DNA of 64,000 bases from Purpureocillium takamizusanense (lineage: Eukaryota > Ascomycota > Sordariomycetes > Hypocreales > Ophiocordycipitaceae), in assembly GCF_022605165.1 (NCBI RefSeq), contig NC_063068.1:2170001-2234000 (forward strand). Direction: 5' to 3'. Each line of letters starts with the position of its first letter. Position 1 is the stretch's first letter. Positions 24,886-34,287 of the stretch are shown here, piece after piece. The notes under the pieces are model-generated. The model saw nothing but the letters and a program-made list of their open reading frames with translations. It was not told the DNA's origin and made no database searches. The position numbers and the translations under genes were made by a program.

Positions 24886-25501
24886 AGCGGCAAAGGCCCC
24901 TCTTGTGGAGCTCGGGGATCTCCCCTGCTGTGATTTTTGCATAGGCACCTTTTTCTTTTACGTTCTTAATTAGCCCATTTCCGTTTTTCGAAACATGAGA
25001 CGGACGCGCGTTTTATCTAATCGATTTGTCTGTGAGAAAGTCTCGTGTGTGAGACGGGCGAGCACGACACCAACATGCATGACGCAACGCAGGGAAAGCG
25101 GGGGGTACAAAGACTGACTGAGGGGAGAGATGGGGGGTGAAATGAGGGACAAGGGCGCGCACAGGTGATGGAGCAATTCAGAACACATTTGTGCGCGAGG
25201 AATATTGTCGATGAGGGCAGGGAGGGAGATGGAACGGGTGAATGAGGAGGGCGTTTGATACCATTTTCATGTACATAGACTTGGGCATTGGGCCTCTCAT
25301 GGAGGAGGCTTGGCTAGATATGGAGCGACGAAGGTAATCAGATATCGTATTATCCCTTGGAACATGATGAGAGCACGCGACGCTGATTTCGGCGCCGGAA
25401 CCATACCTAGGTCTTTGTTGGAATGCGCTGACCCTAGTATTTCTTCTTGTGAGCCGAGACGCCCCGTCCCGTTCGCCAGAACCCCCCTCTCCCGTTTCCC
25501 A
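24886..25501. other. Convergent 3' spacer
   Basis: The wall-protein gene and the regulator gene end towards each other here. No further gene is seen. The minus-strand frame at 25297-25435 could be a last exon of the regulator if a donor overlapping its stop is used (a GTGATG at the stop, then an ACTAG acceptor near 25440). I regard that as possible but unproven. Confidence 0.4.
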
Positions 25502-26846
25502 TCACCTGTCGGCCACAAAGCGGGCGGGATTCGGCTCCGTCGCCTCGTCGGCGCGGCCAGTAAAGGTGCAGCCGGGAAAGTACCTGTCGCAGCGGAGCAA
25601 AAAGGACGAGTTGAGGTCGATCCAGACGAGGATGCGGCGGAGCAGGCCGCCGAGGCCGACGAGGGCGTCGATGCCGCCGCGCAGGTCGACGATGCGGCAC
25701 AGACCGCGCATGTGAGCGTGATAGGCGGCCTCATCGCCGTGCATGGCCTCGAAGCTGGCGAGCTTGGCGACGGCGCCAAGGACCTCGTCAGAGAGGCGGC
25801 GGCGGGGGTCACGTAGGGCGGCATTGACCGATGAGATGGCTACGTGCTTCATGTGCAGGAGGTGCTGGCGGATGGCGCCGCGCGAGGGGAAAGTGTTCCG
25901 GTAGATGGTGACCCCACCGCTACTGCTGTCGTCTTTGGCATCGCTGTTATTGCCCTGGCTGCCGGTCGTCGTTGTGGGAGGAGATGAGGCTGAGGAGGAG
26001 GAGGAAGACGATGATGATGATGATGATGATGAGAACGGATAACTGGCGGGATAGGCGTTGGAGACGTAGTTTGCGGCCGAAAGAAGTAAGATGACGGCAA
26101 AGATGGAGGGGTCCGATAGGACAAGGGGGAACCAGCGGGTGCGGAGGAGGCCCTTGTGGCCCGGCCCGTCGAGCTCGGCGATGTCGACGGCCATGTGGAC
26201 GACGTCTAAAGGGGGGTAAGCCCAAGTTGCGTCCGCCACGGGACATGATGAGTCTATCATTAAACTCACAGTTGTCCGTCCACGCCGGGATGTCGGGGTG
26301 CCAAGGCCCGGGATAGGCTCTGAAGGGATCGACCCTGGTGCCGCCTAGCAAGGGGTCGAAGAGGAGTGCCGGAGGGGAGGCGGCGGCGGCAGCGGCGGCG
26401 GCGGGCCGGTGTCGGGGCACCAGCAGCGACATCAAGGTCGCAGAGGCGTTTTCATTATCATCACCGTCACCATCACCATTGGCAGGAGGGGCAGGAAGAG
26501 GAAGAGAGGTAGCGGCGAGCTCATACGTGACAGAGACGGGCTTGCCGGCGCGGCGTCGTCTCCGCCTGCGCTCGCGAGCGTCGGCCTTGGGGTCGCCGCC
26601 TCGGCCAGCAGCAGGAGACGACGAGGAAGAGGAGGAAGAAGAGGCTAAGGAGCGCTGCTGCTGCTGGACCTGCGGTGGCGGCGTGGGATGATGGACGGCC
26701 AGATGGGCCTGCCAGCCGCGCTTGGACACGTGGGAGCGCAGGCGGGATGTGGCCAGACCCTTGAGCTGGTCGGGACGGTTGCCGACGACGAACTCGAAGG
26801 TCGCTGCCGAGGAGGAGTAGGAGGAGCTTGCCTGCGGCGGAGTCAT
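25502..26846 (-). CDS. Fungal transcription-factor-like protein without zinc cluster
   Basis: Exons 26846-26270 and 26205-25502 give 426 residues. The N-terminus (residues 10-50) has the short block FEFVVGNRPDQLKG followed by RSHVSKRGWQ. This is the conserved opening of a large group of filamentous-fungal regulators that carry a Fungal_trans_2-type domain but no Zn2Cys6 cluster. A basic stretch ([14 protein letters not shown], about residues 90-105) may be a nuclear localisation signal. The second exon holds the helical domain, with AVDIAELDGPGHKGLL, a Ser run of about 20 residues, and VLGAVAKLASFEAMHGD. The role is unknown; related proteins are usually called transcription factors on weak evidence. 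The C-terminus may extend into a further exon. Confidence 0.7.
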
Positions 26847-28618
26847 TTTGGATCGGCGACGGCGGGAAGCGTCGTGTGTCGTCTCACTGACTCCGGACTT
26901 GAACTGGCCTAGCTCGCGTAGTTTCCTCGTCGCGTACGTGCGTGCGTGCGCAAGGGGGGAGGGTAGGCCAGGCTTGGCGTTGCCTTGGTTTGTCTGCGAC
27001 GTCAGAATGCGAATCCGGGGCCCTCGAAAGCGGGGAGCGAACGTCGTCGATGGGTTGGCGGATGGAGGGGATGGGACGCGATGAGGCGAATCTACATGCA
27101 CGCACAAGGGCTGGCCGGCGAAGGGACGACTCGACTCGGCCCCCCGCTCTCGTGTTGCACATGCTTTCAACCCATGGTGGGACGGACGCAAGATTGCGGG
27201 TGCGGTACGGTGCGTGCGGCTGAGAAGAGGAGGCGGAGGAAGATAGTGTGACGAAGGAGGGCAAAGGGAGAAGAAGCAATTACGGGCATCGCGAGATATT
27301 CCCCCGAGCTTGGACCACCAAACCACCAAGTAACAGGTACGTACCAGTGTGGTCGCGACTGCCGTCAACAAAACGTGCGGCGGCGCGGCAAGCGCCTTGT
27401 AGGCCTAACCGTATCGGGTGCATGCATGAATGAATGCATGCAAGCCAGCAAGGAGGTAGGAAGGTAGGTAGTTGACGAGGAAAGAAAGCTTGGTGCCAAC
27501 TCTGTGTCTCTGCGGCGTTACGAATTTCCTCATTCATAGATTACGCAGCATCCGTTGCCGCCGCCGTGGCGGGAGACTTTATCAACGGATGGGGGGTCGG
27601 CCAGCCAGGGTGCCGCTTTAACTTGGTCTCCAAGCCTGAACCCGTGCATCTAACTAGGTATGCCCTGTCGTCTTGTGGAGAGGGCCGCCAGGAATTAAGA
27701 GAAAGTGACGGGCCCTATGCGTAGCTAGCCCCTTGGCGGGTAGGGGGGAAAATGAACATGATGAGCTCCTGCTTCAAGTTTAGGCCGATGGACAAGCAAG
27801 GTTCATGTCGAGAAAGCGAAAGGCCATACGTAGGTACTGTACGAAGTACGTACAAGCAAGGGGCGAGCCGGTGACGTGCGGCCCCACCCGGCGGCGGCTG
27901 CCCGCGCAGGTTCCGGCGCCGTGGGCTCGGATTTCCCAAACGCCGGGACCCTATAAATCCGGGCGCCCCAGCACCCTACCTAGGTAAGCACGACCGGCGG
28001 CGACAACGGCCGCTCCGCAAAGGGCAGGTGACTCCGATACGTCCGTCCGTCCATCTTGGAGCGAGTCGCTGTGTTTGTTATTAACTTGTTGATGTTAGTG
28101 CGGCGACGCATTTGTTTCTATGGGCAGCCCCTCGTTGGGGGGGGGGGCCGACATGTAAACCATTTCCTAATCGGGGAAATGCGTCAAGACGTTTGAGCAC
28201 CAAACTCTAAGCCCGCTCTGCGACCACAAAAGAGTTGGAGGCTCAAGACAGCCCGCCTCCCAAGCATGTCTTCTTTGACAACTTTGCTGCTTGCAGACAA
28301 GACAGACAGGGGCGCTTTGACCTGTCGACTCGAAACCCTTCACTGGAATGATGATGATGATGCTCCGCAACGACAAAGGGTCGATCCGCCACCGCCTTGC
28401 CCGCCGTGGCTGCGATTGCCGCGTTCATCTGCAAACAATCGCAACGGTATACATACCTTGTATATATACCAAAGTACACATGGATGTAGATATATAATGG
28501 CGTCGGGTTGTCTAGACACTGGCTGGCCTGCCTCGTTACACTCTCGACAGGTTCCCATCGCACTCATCAACAACATCTCATAGCCACACACACACACAAC
28601 ACCTCGTCTTCCCTCATC
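26847..28618. other. Divergent intergenic region upstream of the regulator and SDR genes
   Basis: Nothing here is supported as coding. It contains the palindrome TACCTAGGTA (27977-27986), one TACGAAGTA copy (27840-27848), a G run (28135-28147) and a TATA-like site near the SDR start. A TATAAAT also occurs at about 27950, but it is 670 bp from the nearest start codon. Confidence 0.5.
28461..28468 (+). promoter_or_regulatory. TATA-like box of the SDR gene
   Basis: TATATATA lies about 150 bases upstream of the SDR start codon at 28619, a usual distance for a fungal TATA element once a 5' leader is allowed for. A CA-rich leader follows at about 28583-28600. Assignment is by position only. Confidence 0.4.
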
Positions 28619-29636
28619 ATGTCTCTCCAAGGCAAGGTCGCGCTCATCACCGGAGGCGCCAAGAACCTCGGCGCCGCCATAGCAAACGAGCTCGCGGCCC
28701 TCGGCGCCGGCCTCGCCCTGCACTACAACTCGCTCAAGTCGCGCGACGACGCCGCCCGGCTGGAGCGGGAGCTCAAGGCCAAGCACCCGGACGTCCGCGT
28801 CCGCTTCTACCAGGGCGACCTGACCACCGAGGCCGCCGTCGACACGCTCTTCGCCTCGGCCATGGCCGACTTTGGCAAGGTCGACATCGTCATCAACACG
28901 GTCGGCAAGGTACTCAAGAAGCCCATCACCGACATTACCGAGGCCGAGTACGACGACATGTTTGCGTGAGTCTTTCTCTCGCCCCTCTATTCCCCAGTCT
29001 CTCATGTCTTGTTGGTGGCGGTATGGGGGGCATGACATGGGAGCGTAATAGATGGTCAAAAAGTGCAGATTGCTGACAACTGTCCCCCGTCTTGTTGCCA
29101 TCACAGCGTCAACTCCAAGGCGGCCTTTTTCATCCTAAAGGCCGGCGCACGACACGTCTCCGACGGCGGCAAGCTCATAACCATCGTCACAGCCCTGCTG
29201 GCCGCCTTCACCGGCTTCTACACCTCCTACGCCGGCTCCAAGGCCCCCGTCGAGCACTTTACCCGCGGCGTCGCCAAGGAGCTGCAGCCGCGCCGCGTGA
29301 GCGTCAACGCCGTGGCGCCGGGCCCCATGGACACGCGTGAGTTTTGCCCTTCTTTTCTTTCTCTTTTGAGCTTTTCTCCCGAGTCGCAAAGTAGCCGCAA
29401 CAGGGCGAGAAGCGAGCGAGGACCGATAGAGAACTGACTGTATGGTCGTCGTTGTCGCAGCCTTCTTCTACCCGCAAGAGTCCGACGACGCCGTCGCCTT
29501 CCACAAGAGCCAGGCCCTCGACGGCCGCCTCACCGAGGTGCAAGACATTGCGCCCCTCGTCCGCTTTCTCGTCACCGAGGGCTCGTGGATCACCGGCCAG
29601 ACGCTGTTTGCCAACGGCGGCTACACGACCAGGTGA
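28619..29636 (+). CDS. Short-chain dehydrogenase/reductase
   Basis: Exons 28619-28965, 29107-29336 and 29461-29636 give 250 residues, the classical SDR length. The Rossmann motif is LITGGAKNLGAAIANEL (TGxxxxxG form). Asp in the QGDLT block probably contacts the cofactor adenine. The usual NNAG motif is replaced by INTVG. The catalytic YxxxK is present as YAGSK, but the position 13 residues before this Tyr, normally Ser, is Thr (IVTALLAAF). The block PGPMDTPFFYPQES resembles a bacterial-type SDR subgroup that includes AFTGFY and KAPVEHFTR. The substrate is unknown, and NAD(P) preference cannot be read safely. Intron phases are consistent, and all donors match GTGAGT or a near form. Confidence 0.85.
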
Positions 29637-29690
29637 AGCGGTGAGGCAGATAGATGCCTATGGCTTGAGATGGACGCAGTGTTTGGTGGG

Positions 29691-29750
29691 GTTTGGTTTG
29701 GTTTGGTTTGGTTTGGTTTGGTTTGGTTGGGTTGTGTTGGGTTGGGTTGT
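29691..29750. repeat. GTTTG pentanucleotide array decaying to GTTGG/GTTGT
   Basis: At least seven perfect GTTTG units are followed by degenerate GTTGG and GTTGT units. The array starts about 55 bases after the SDR stop codon and so probably lies in its 3' untranslated region. On the opposite strand it is a CAAAC array. I see nothing to suggest a telomeric origin. Confidence 0.85.
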
Positions 29751-30205
29751 GTGGTGAACTGGTGATGCAACCGGGACTTGCGCAGTCTCACGCAGCGCCT
29801 CAGTATGTCCTGCGTCCAGTGTAATAGTTAATCCCAGTGGAAGAAGAAGAAGGAAAAAATCTTTTACGTCTGATCGCATAGCTCGTTCAAACTTACAGCG
29901 CCAAATAATGTGTGTGGCCTTGTAGCATGATGGGTTGATGCAGAGTGTGGTGAGTGAGAGCCGTGACAGTGACAGCAGTTGGAGGAGACGGCGGGGGAGC
30001 TGGGGTCCACCCTGCCAGTGGGGAGGCGCCTGTCGCGGGAACCCCCAACCCCTACTAATAGCCTAGGCCGTCCCCTCCACTGTAGGTACTGAGCTTGATG
30101 GAAGACTCGCGGGCCAAGCAGCAGCACCATCACCGCCATCCATTTTCCCACCACCATAATCATCATCACTGCCTCCCGCGCGCCAGCGCACCCGCCTCCA
30201 CAGCC

Positions 30206-30996
30206 ATGGCGCCCGTCGAGCGATTGAGCCACGATGAGCTCGAACGTACGTACCGCTCTCAAGGCCACCCCATGCTTATCCCTCCGACTCACCATCGTCC
30301 CTCGCGCAGAGCAGCTCAAGGACATCATCCAAGACCTCTACAACATCATGGTCCAGGTCACCACCTACGACACCACCGGCCGGCCCAGCCGCGAAGTCCT
30401 CTCTAATCAAGTGTACGTCTGATTTCATCATCATCCTCCCCTTCTTCCCCATGCCTCCGATCTAGCGCCACCGCGTGCGAAGAAGACGGAGGGGGGAGGA
30501 CAAACACACAACTCTGGGAACCAAGACGACGACGACTCACCTTTTTTCTCCTCGCAGGAAGACGCTGTCCACATCGCTACAGACGCTCCACGCCTCGGCC
30601 GACCATCCCCTCGCCGCTCTCCCCTCGGTACCCCCCGAGCTGCTCGAGTACGTCGAAAACGGCCGCAACCCCGACATTTACACGCGCGAGTTCGTCGAGC
30701 TCGTCCGCCGCGGCAACCAGCTCATGCGCGGCAAGGCCGCCGCGTTCGCCTCCCTCCGCGACGTCCTCGCCGCCGACATGGCCGCCGCCATGCCCGAGCT
30801 GCGCGATGACGTCGAGCGCGTCCTCGACGCCACCGGCGGCGGCAACAGCAGCAGCAGCAGCGCCGCCGCCGTGTCGCGCGCGTCTGAAGGTGGTGGTGGT
30901 GCTGGTGCTGGTAATACCATGGCTGGACAAGTTGCGACCGCTGGCGGCGGTTCTTCTGCTCCGCCTACGCACGGTGCTTCGGCCACGAGTGGATGA
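30206..30996 (+). CDS. med10: Mediator complex subunit 10 (Nut2)
   Basis: Exons 30206-30245, 30310-30412 and 30558-30996 give 193 residues. The conserved helical core reads LEQQLKDIIQDLYNIMVQV, then TGRPSREVLSNQVKTL, VPPELLEYVENGRNPDIYTR and EFVELVRRGNQLMRGK, which is diagnostic for Med10. Med10 belongs to the Mediator middle module and links activators to RNA polymerase II. The C-terminal tail after about residue 140 is Ser/Gly/Ala-rich and not conserved. An in-frame ATG at 30098 lies upstream, but its frame is His-rich and is not expected for Med10, so I start at 30206. The gene is convergent with the J-domain gene. Confidence 0.93.
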
Positions 30997-31686
30997 CAGG
31001 GTCCTCCGGCCGGAGGGTGATTAGGGAAAAAGTCCACGGCGACCAGATACAACGGAGGACGGGACGGCTACACACGTCCGGTGGATGGGGCGATACAATA
31101 CGGGGGCCTCTCCCAGGCAGGCATCCTCCGAGAGGCAGGCGTTACGGCATATAGATACCCAGATGCGAGTGCACGACTCGATCTAAATACTACCCAGTTT
31201 CTTTGGGAGCCAGGGCGGTTAAGTCTACGAGCCCGACTTGGACATGGCGCCGCAGTGACGTGGAATCGCAACAGCCGCCGGCAATCATCTCCCCGTTGAA
31301 GCCGGCAGGCAAACAGACACACAGGCAAGCAGGCACGCAGACACACAGACCGAACGCTTCCCTCAGAGGGAGCCGACATGTATAATGTCTGTCTACATGC
31401 AATCATACTACATCCAGCACGTCGTCCGACTCCCTCCCCGTCTATTGCCGTATCCACTTGCATGCCAGAGTCATCAGACAAGCACAACAAGATGATGAGA
31501 TGCCCACAGGTCCCGTCCCTCTCTTCGACCATGTGCGTCTGCGTGTGAGCCTTCAGACATGACGGCGGGCACCACATGGCCCCGCGCGCCCAACGTTCTC
31601 ATTGACCAACGCCGTGAAAATGAGAAACAAAAATTGTTGTATGCAAAGCGTGTCTCTGTCTTTACGCTGTTGTCTCCGGGCGTCTT
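30997..31686. other. Convergent 3' spacer
   Basis: This lies between the stop codon of MED10 and the end of the coding-like extension of the J-domain gene. No other gene is supported. A CAGACACACAGG-type short repeat occurs near 31313-31350. Confidence 0.5.
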
Positions 31687-32001
31687 CTATCCACTTGGAG
31701 CCGCGGCCCTCTTGCCGCCCCGGAGCCAGAGGTACCTGTTACACACGTACAAGAGACCGACGCCGACGAGCACCAGTGCCACCAGCTGCGGCGGGAGCAG
31801 AACGGCGGCGGCCAGCACTGCCATGCCGTAGCGCCGCATGGTGTCGACCAGCTCGTCCCGGGCTTCCCGCCGTCGCCGGAAGTCGCCCCGCAGCTCATTC
31901 TTTGCTGCCCGGGCAGCGTTGTCTGACGTGCGGGCGTCTTCCCACGCCCACTCGTCGGCGTCCTCAACCTCGTCACCCGTGTCGTGCTCTGACTCGGCTG
32001 G
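31687..32001 (-). other. In-frame, coding-like extension with a membrane segment after the J-protein stop
   Basis: Directly after the TGA at 32004-32002, and in the same frame, 104 further codons are open to a TAG at 31689-31687. They have strong GC-ending codon use and a protein-like layout: an acidic start (DTGDEVEDADEWAWEDA), an amphipathic basic helix (ELRGDFRRRREARDELV), a hydrophobic span (AVLAAAVLLPPQLVALVLVG) and a short basic tail. It could be reached by stop readthrough (the stop is followed by C, a leaky context) or by removing a 57-nt intron (32045-31989, donor GTGGCG, acceptor TCAG, which keeps phase) or a 48-nt one (32036-31989). It could also be the last exon of a separate gene whose start I cannot find. 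Confidence 0.5.
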
Positions 32002-34287
32002 TCATTGGTAAGGAAACCCGCCACCGCGCGCACGACCGGCGCCACCCGTGTTGAAGTTGAAGCTGGCTCCTCCAGGGAAGCCGCCAGCGGCGCCAGGGAA
32101 GCCTCCAGCGCCTCCGGGGAATCCACCAGCGCCTCGGAAACCACCGCCTCCGAAGCCGCCTTGGTTGCCCATCATGCTGAAGAGGATCTCTGGGTCGATA
32201 CCACCCATGCCGCCGCCCATGCCGCCACCTCCGCCAAACATGTCGGCAGGGTCCATCAGATCGTCGCCGTTATCGTAAGCGGCCTTCTTTCTGCGAACAG
32301 AGTCAGCAAACATCGTACGCAGATGAGCCATCATGACCGCCATGGGGACCTACTGAGGGTCGCTCAAGCACTCATAGGCTTCTTGCATATCCTTGAACTT
32401 GGCCTCAGCCTCGGGATCGTTGGGGTTCTTGTCTGGGTGGAGCTTGACGGCCATCTTGCGGTAGGCCCTCTTGATCTGGTCGGCATCACAGTCCTTCTCT
32501 AGGCCCATGATCTTGTAGTAGTCCTTTCTCAGGCTCTTCTTGAGTTCCAGCTCGGCCTTGCGCACCTCGGTGGGGATGGAGCGGTCCTCCGGGTCGAGCT
32601 CCTGGATCGCCTTCCATTCCTTGACGGCATCTTCCCACTTACCCGCCTGTCCCAGAGCATTGGCCTTGGTCTTCCTGGCCTTGGTATAGCTGGGGTCCAG
32701 GGTCACGGCACGGTCGGCGTCGGCAATGGCGTCATCGTATTGCTTGAGCTTGATCTTGCACACTGCCCGGTTATGCAACAGCTTTGCGTTGGTACCTCGG
32801 TTGGAAGGATCCACGTCCAGGGCGGCCGTGTATTTCTCAACAGCAGGCTGTAGCCGGCCAGCCTTGAACTCGACATTGCCCTCCTCCTTCATGCGGTCCA
32901 GCTTCTGGACGATCCTCAGCCACTTGACCGCGTCACGGAAGTCAGGGTCGCAGTTGATGGCCATGCGAAACGCCTGTATGGCCTTTTCGTTATCGCCTTG
33001 GCCGTAAAGGACACGACCACGAAGGACAAGAGCCTCGGGGTCTTGGTTGTTGTGTCGCAGCAGCGACATGGCAATGTTCTGTGCCTCACCCAGCGAGTTC
33101 TCGCGTCCCATGGCGATGTACGCCTCGCCGCGCATCAGCTGCCACTTGCGAGGCTTGGTGACGCTGGGGCCGAGACCACGCTCGGCCTGGTCCAAAGCGT
33201 GCAGAACCATCGACCCGGCCGTACCTTCGCGCAAGCTGTTCTTGGCGGCGTTCACATGGTGGAGCATCTCCCGAGTGGGTGCCATGTCCTTGGCAGATGG
33301 CGGCGGGTCGATGCGTCCAAAGGTTGTCATGGCCTCCTCTGGCCGGCCGAGGCCTGTGTAGATGCGTGCCAGCCTCAGCAGAATTTTTGAGTTTTGCGGA
33401 TCGACATCGGCGGCGTGGGAGCAGTCCTCGAGGGCAGCCTCGTACTGACCATTGGACATGAAGGCGGCGGCGCGGTTGCTGAGGAAGGTTGGTGAGTCGG
33501 GGAACAAGTCGACGGCTAGAAATGATGGTTTGTCAGCACAACGCTTAGATGATACATGGTTGTAGGGCTTAGGGAACGCACCCTTGGTGTATTGCTCAAT
33601 GGCCTTGCTGTAGATTCTCTCCTTGAAGAAGCGGTTGCCAGCGGCCTTGTAAGCCTCGGCGTCCTCCATGGGCGTGGGGACGGGACTGGAAGGGTTGGAC
33701 TTGTGCGGCGGCGGGGCGGGCGCTTCGTCGTGGGCGGTGCCGTTGGGAATAGGCACGGAGAAATTTGCCTGGGCCGAAGGGTTCGGGGTAACGGGCGGCG
33801 GCGGCGACGACGAAGACGAGGGTGCGGCGCCGTTGCCGTTGACGGGCGGCTCCCGGTCAATGTCCATGGCGTTGCTGCCGCTCATTGCGGAATTGGCGAG
33901 GGCGGAGAAGCGCTTGCGCTCCTCGGGCGGCAGGTTCAACGGATGAATGTCCGAGTCAAACTTGCTGCTCCGTCGCGACGACGACGTGGGCTCGGTGGCG
34001 TGTCGGGAGAGCCTCGAGATGCGCGGCGACGACGAGGACTTGGAGGCGGCAGGGTCGCGGTCTCTGGTCGAGTCCCGGTACGAGGCGGGCCTCGAAGATT
34101 TTTTGGGCGACGACCGCGGGGTGGCCGACGCGGACGACGACGTCGACTGCTTGGTGGGGGAGGGAGGTTCCGAATGAGGGTGCTGCCGCGAGTCGTGGTG
34201 ACGGTCGTCGAGGTTGGGACTGGAGGCGTGCTTCTTGGACGCAGAAGACGACGAAGAGGGTTTCTTGCTGCCGCCGAAGAACTTCAT
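32002..34287 (-). CDS. TPR and J-domain co-chaperone (DNAJC7-like)
   Basis: Exons 34287-33582, 33515-32354 and 32290-32002 give 718 residues. The 66-nt first intron is a multiple of three and open, so it can be mistaken for coding; removing it restores the repeat [21 protein letters not shown]. Residues 1-200 are Ser/Pro-rich and probably disordered. TPR repeats span about 210-540. The J domain (about 555-627) has the HPD motif in KLHPDKNP and the entry [21 protein letters not shown] Gly/Phe-rich tail with [15 protein letters not shown] follows. In animals DNAJC7 passes clients between Hsp70 and Hsp90 and binds both through its TPRs. The same role is likely here, in the cytosol. See the separate entry for the in-frame extension beyond the stop. 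Confidence 0.9.

Noticed and set aside
24253..24948. Minus-strand frame of 231 codons, Arg/Gly/His-rich
   Set aside because: It is antisense to the repeat-bearing wall protein. The 168-bp periodicity and GPI tail are on the plus strand.
29691..29750. Telomere-like repeat
   Set aside because: The unit is GTTTG/GTTGG, not TTAGGG, it lies next to a gene inside the window and it decays quickly.
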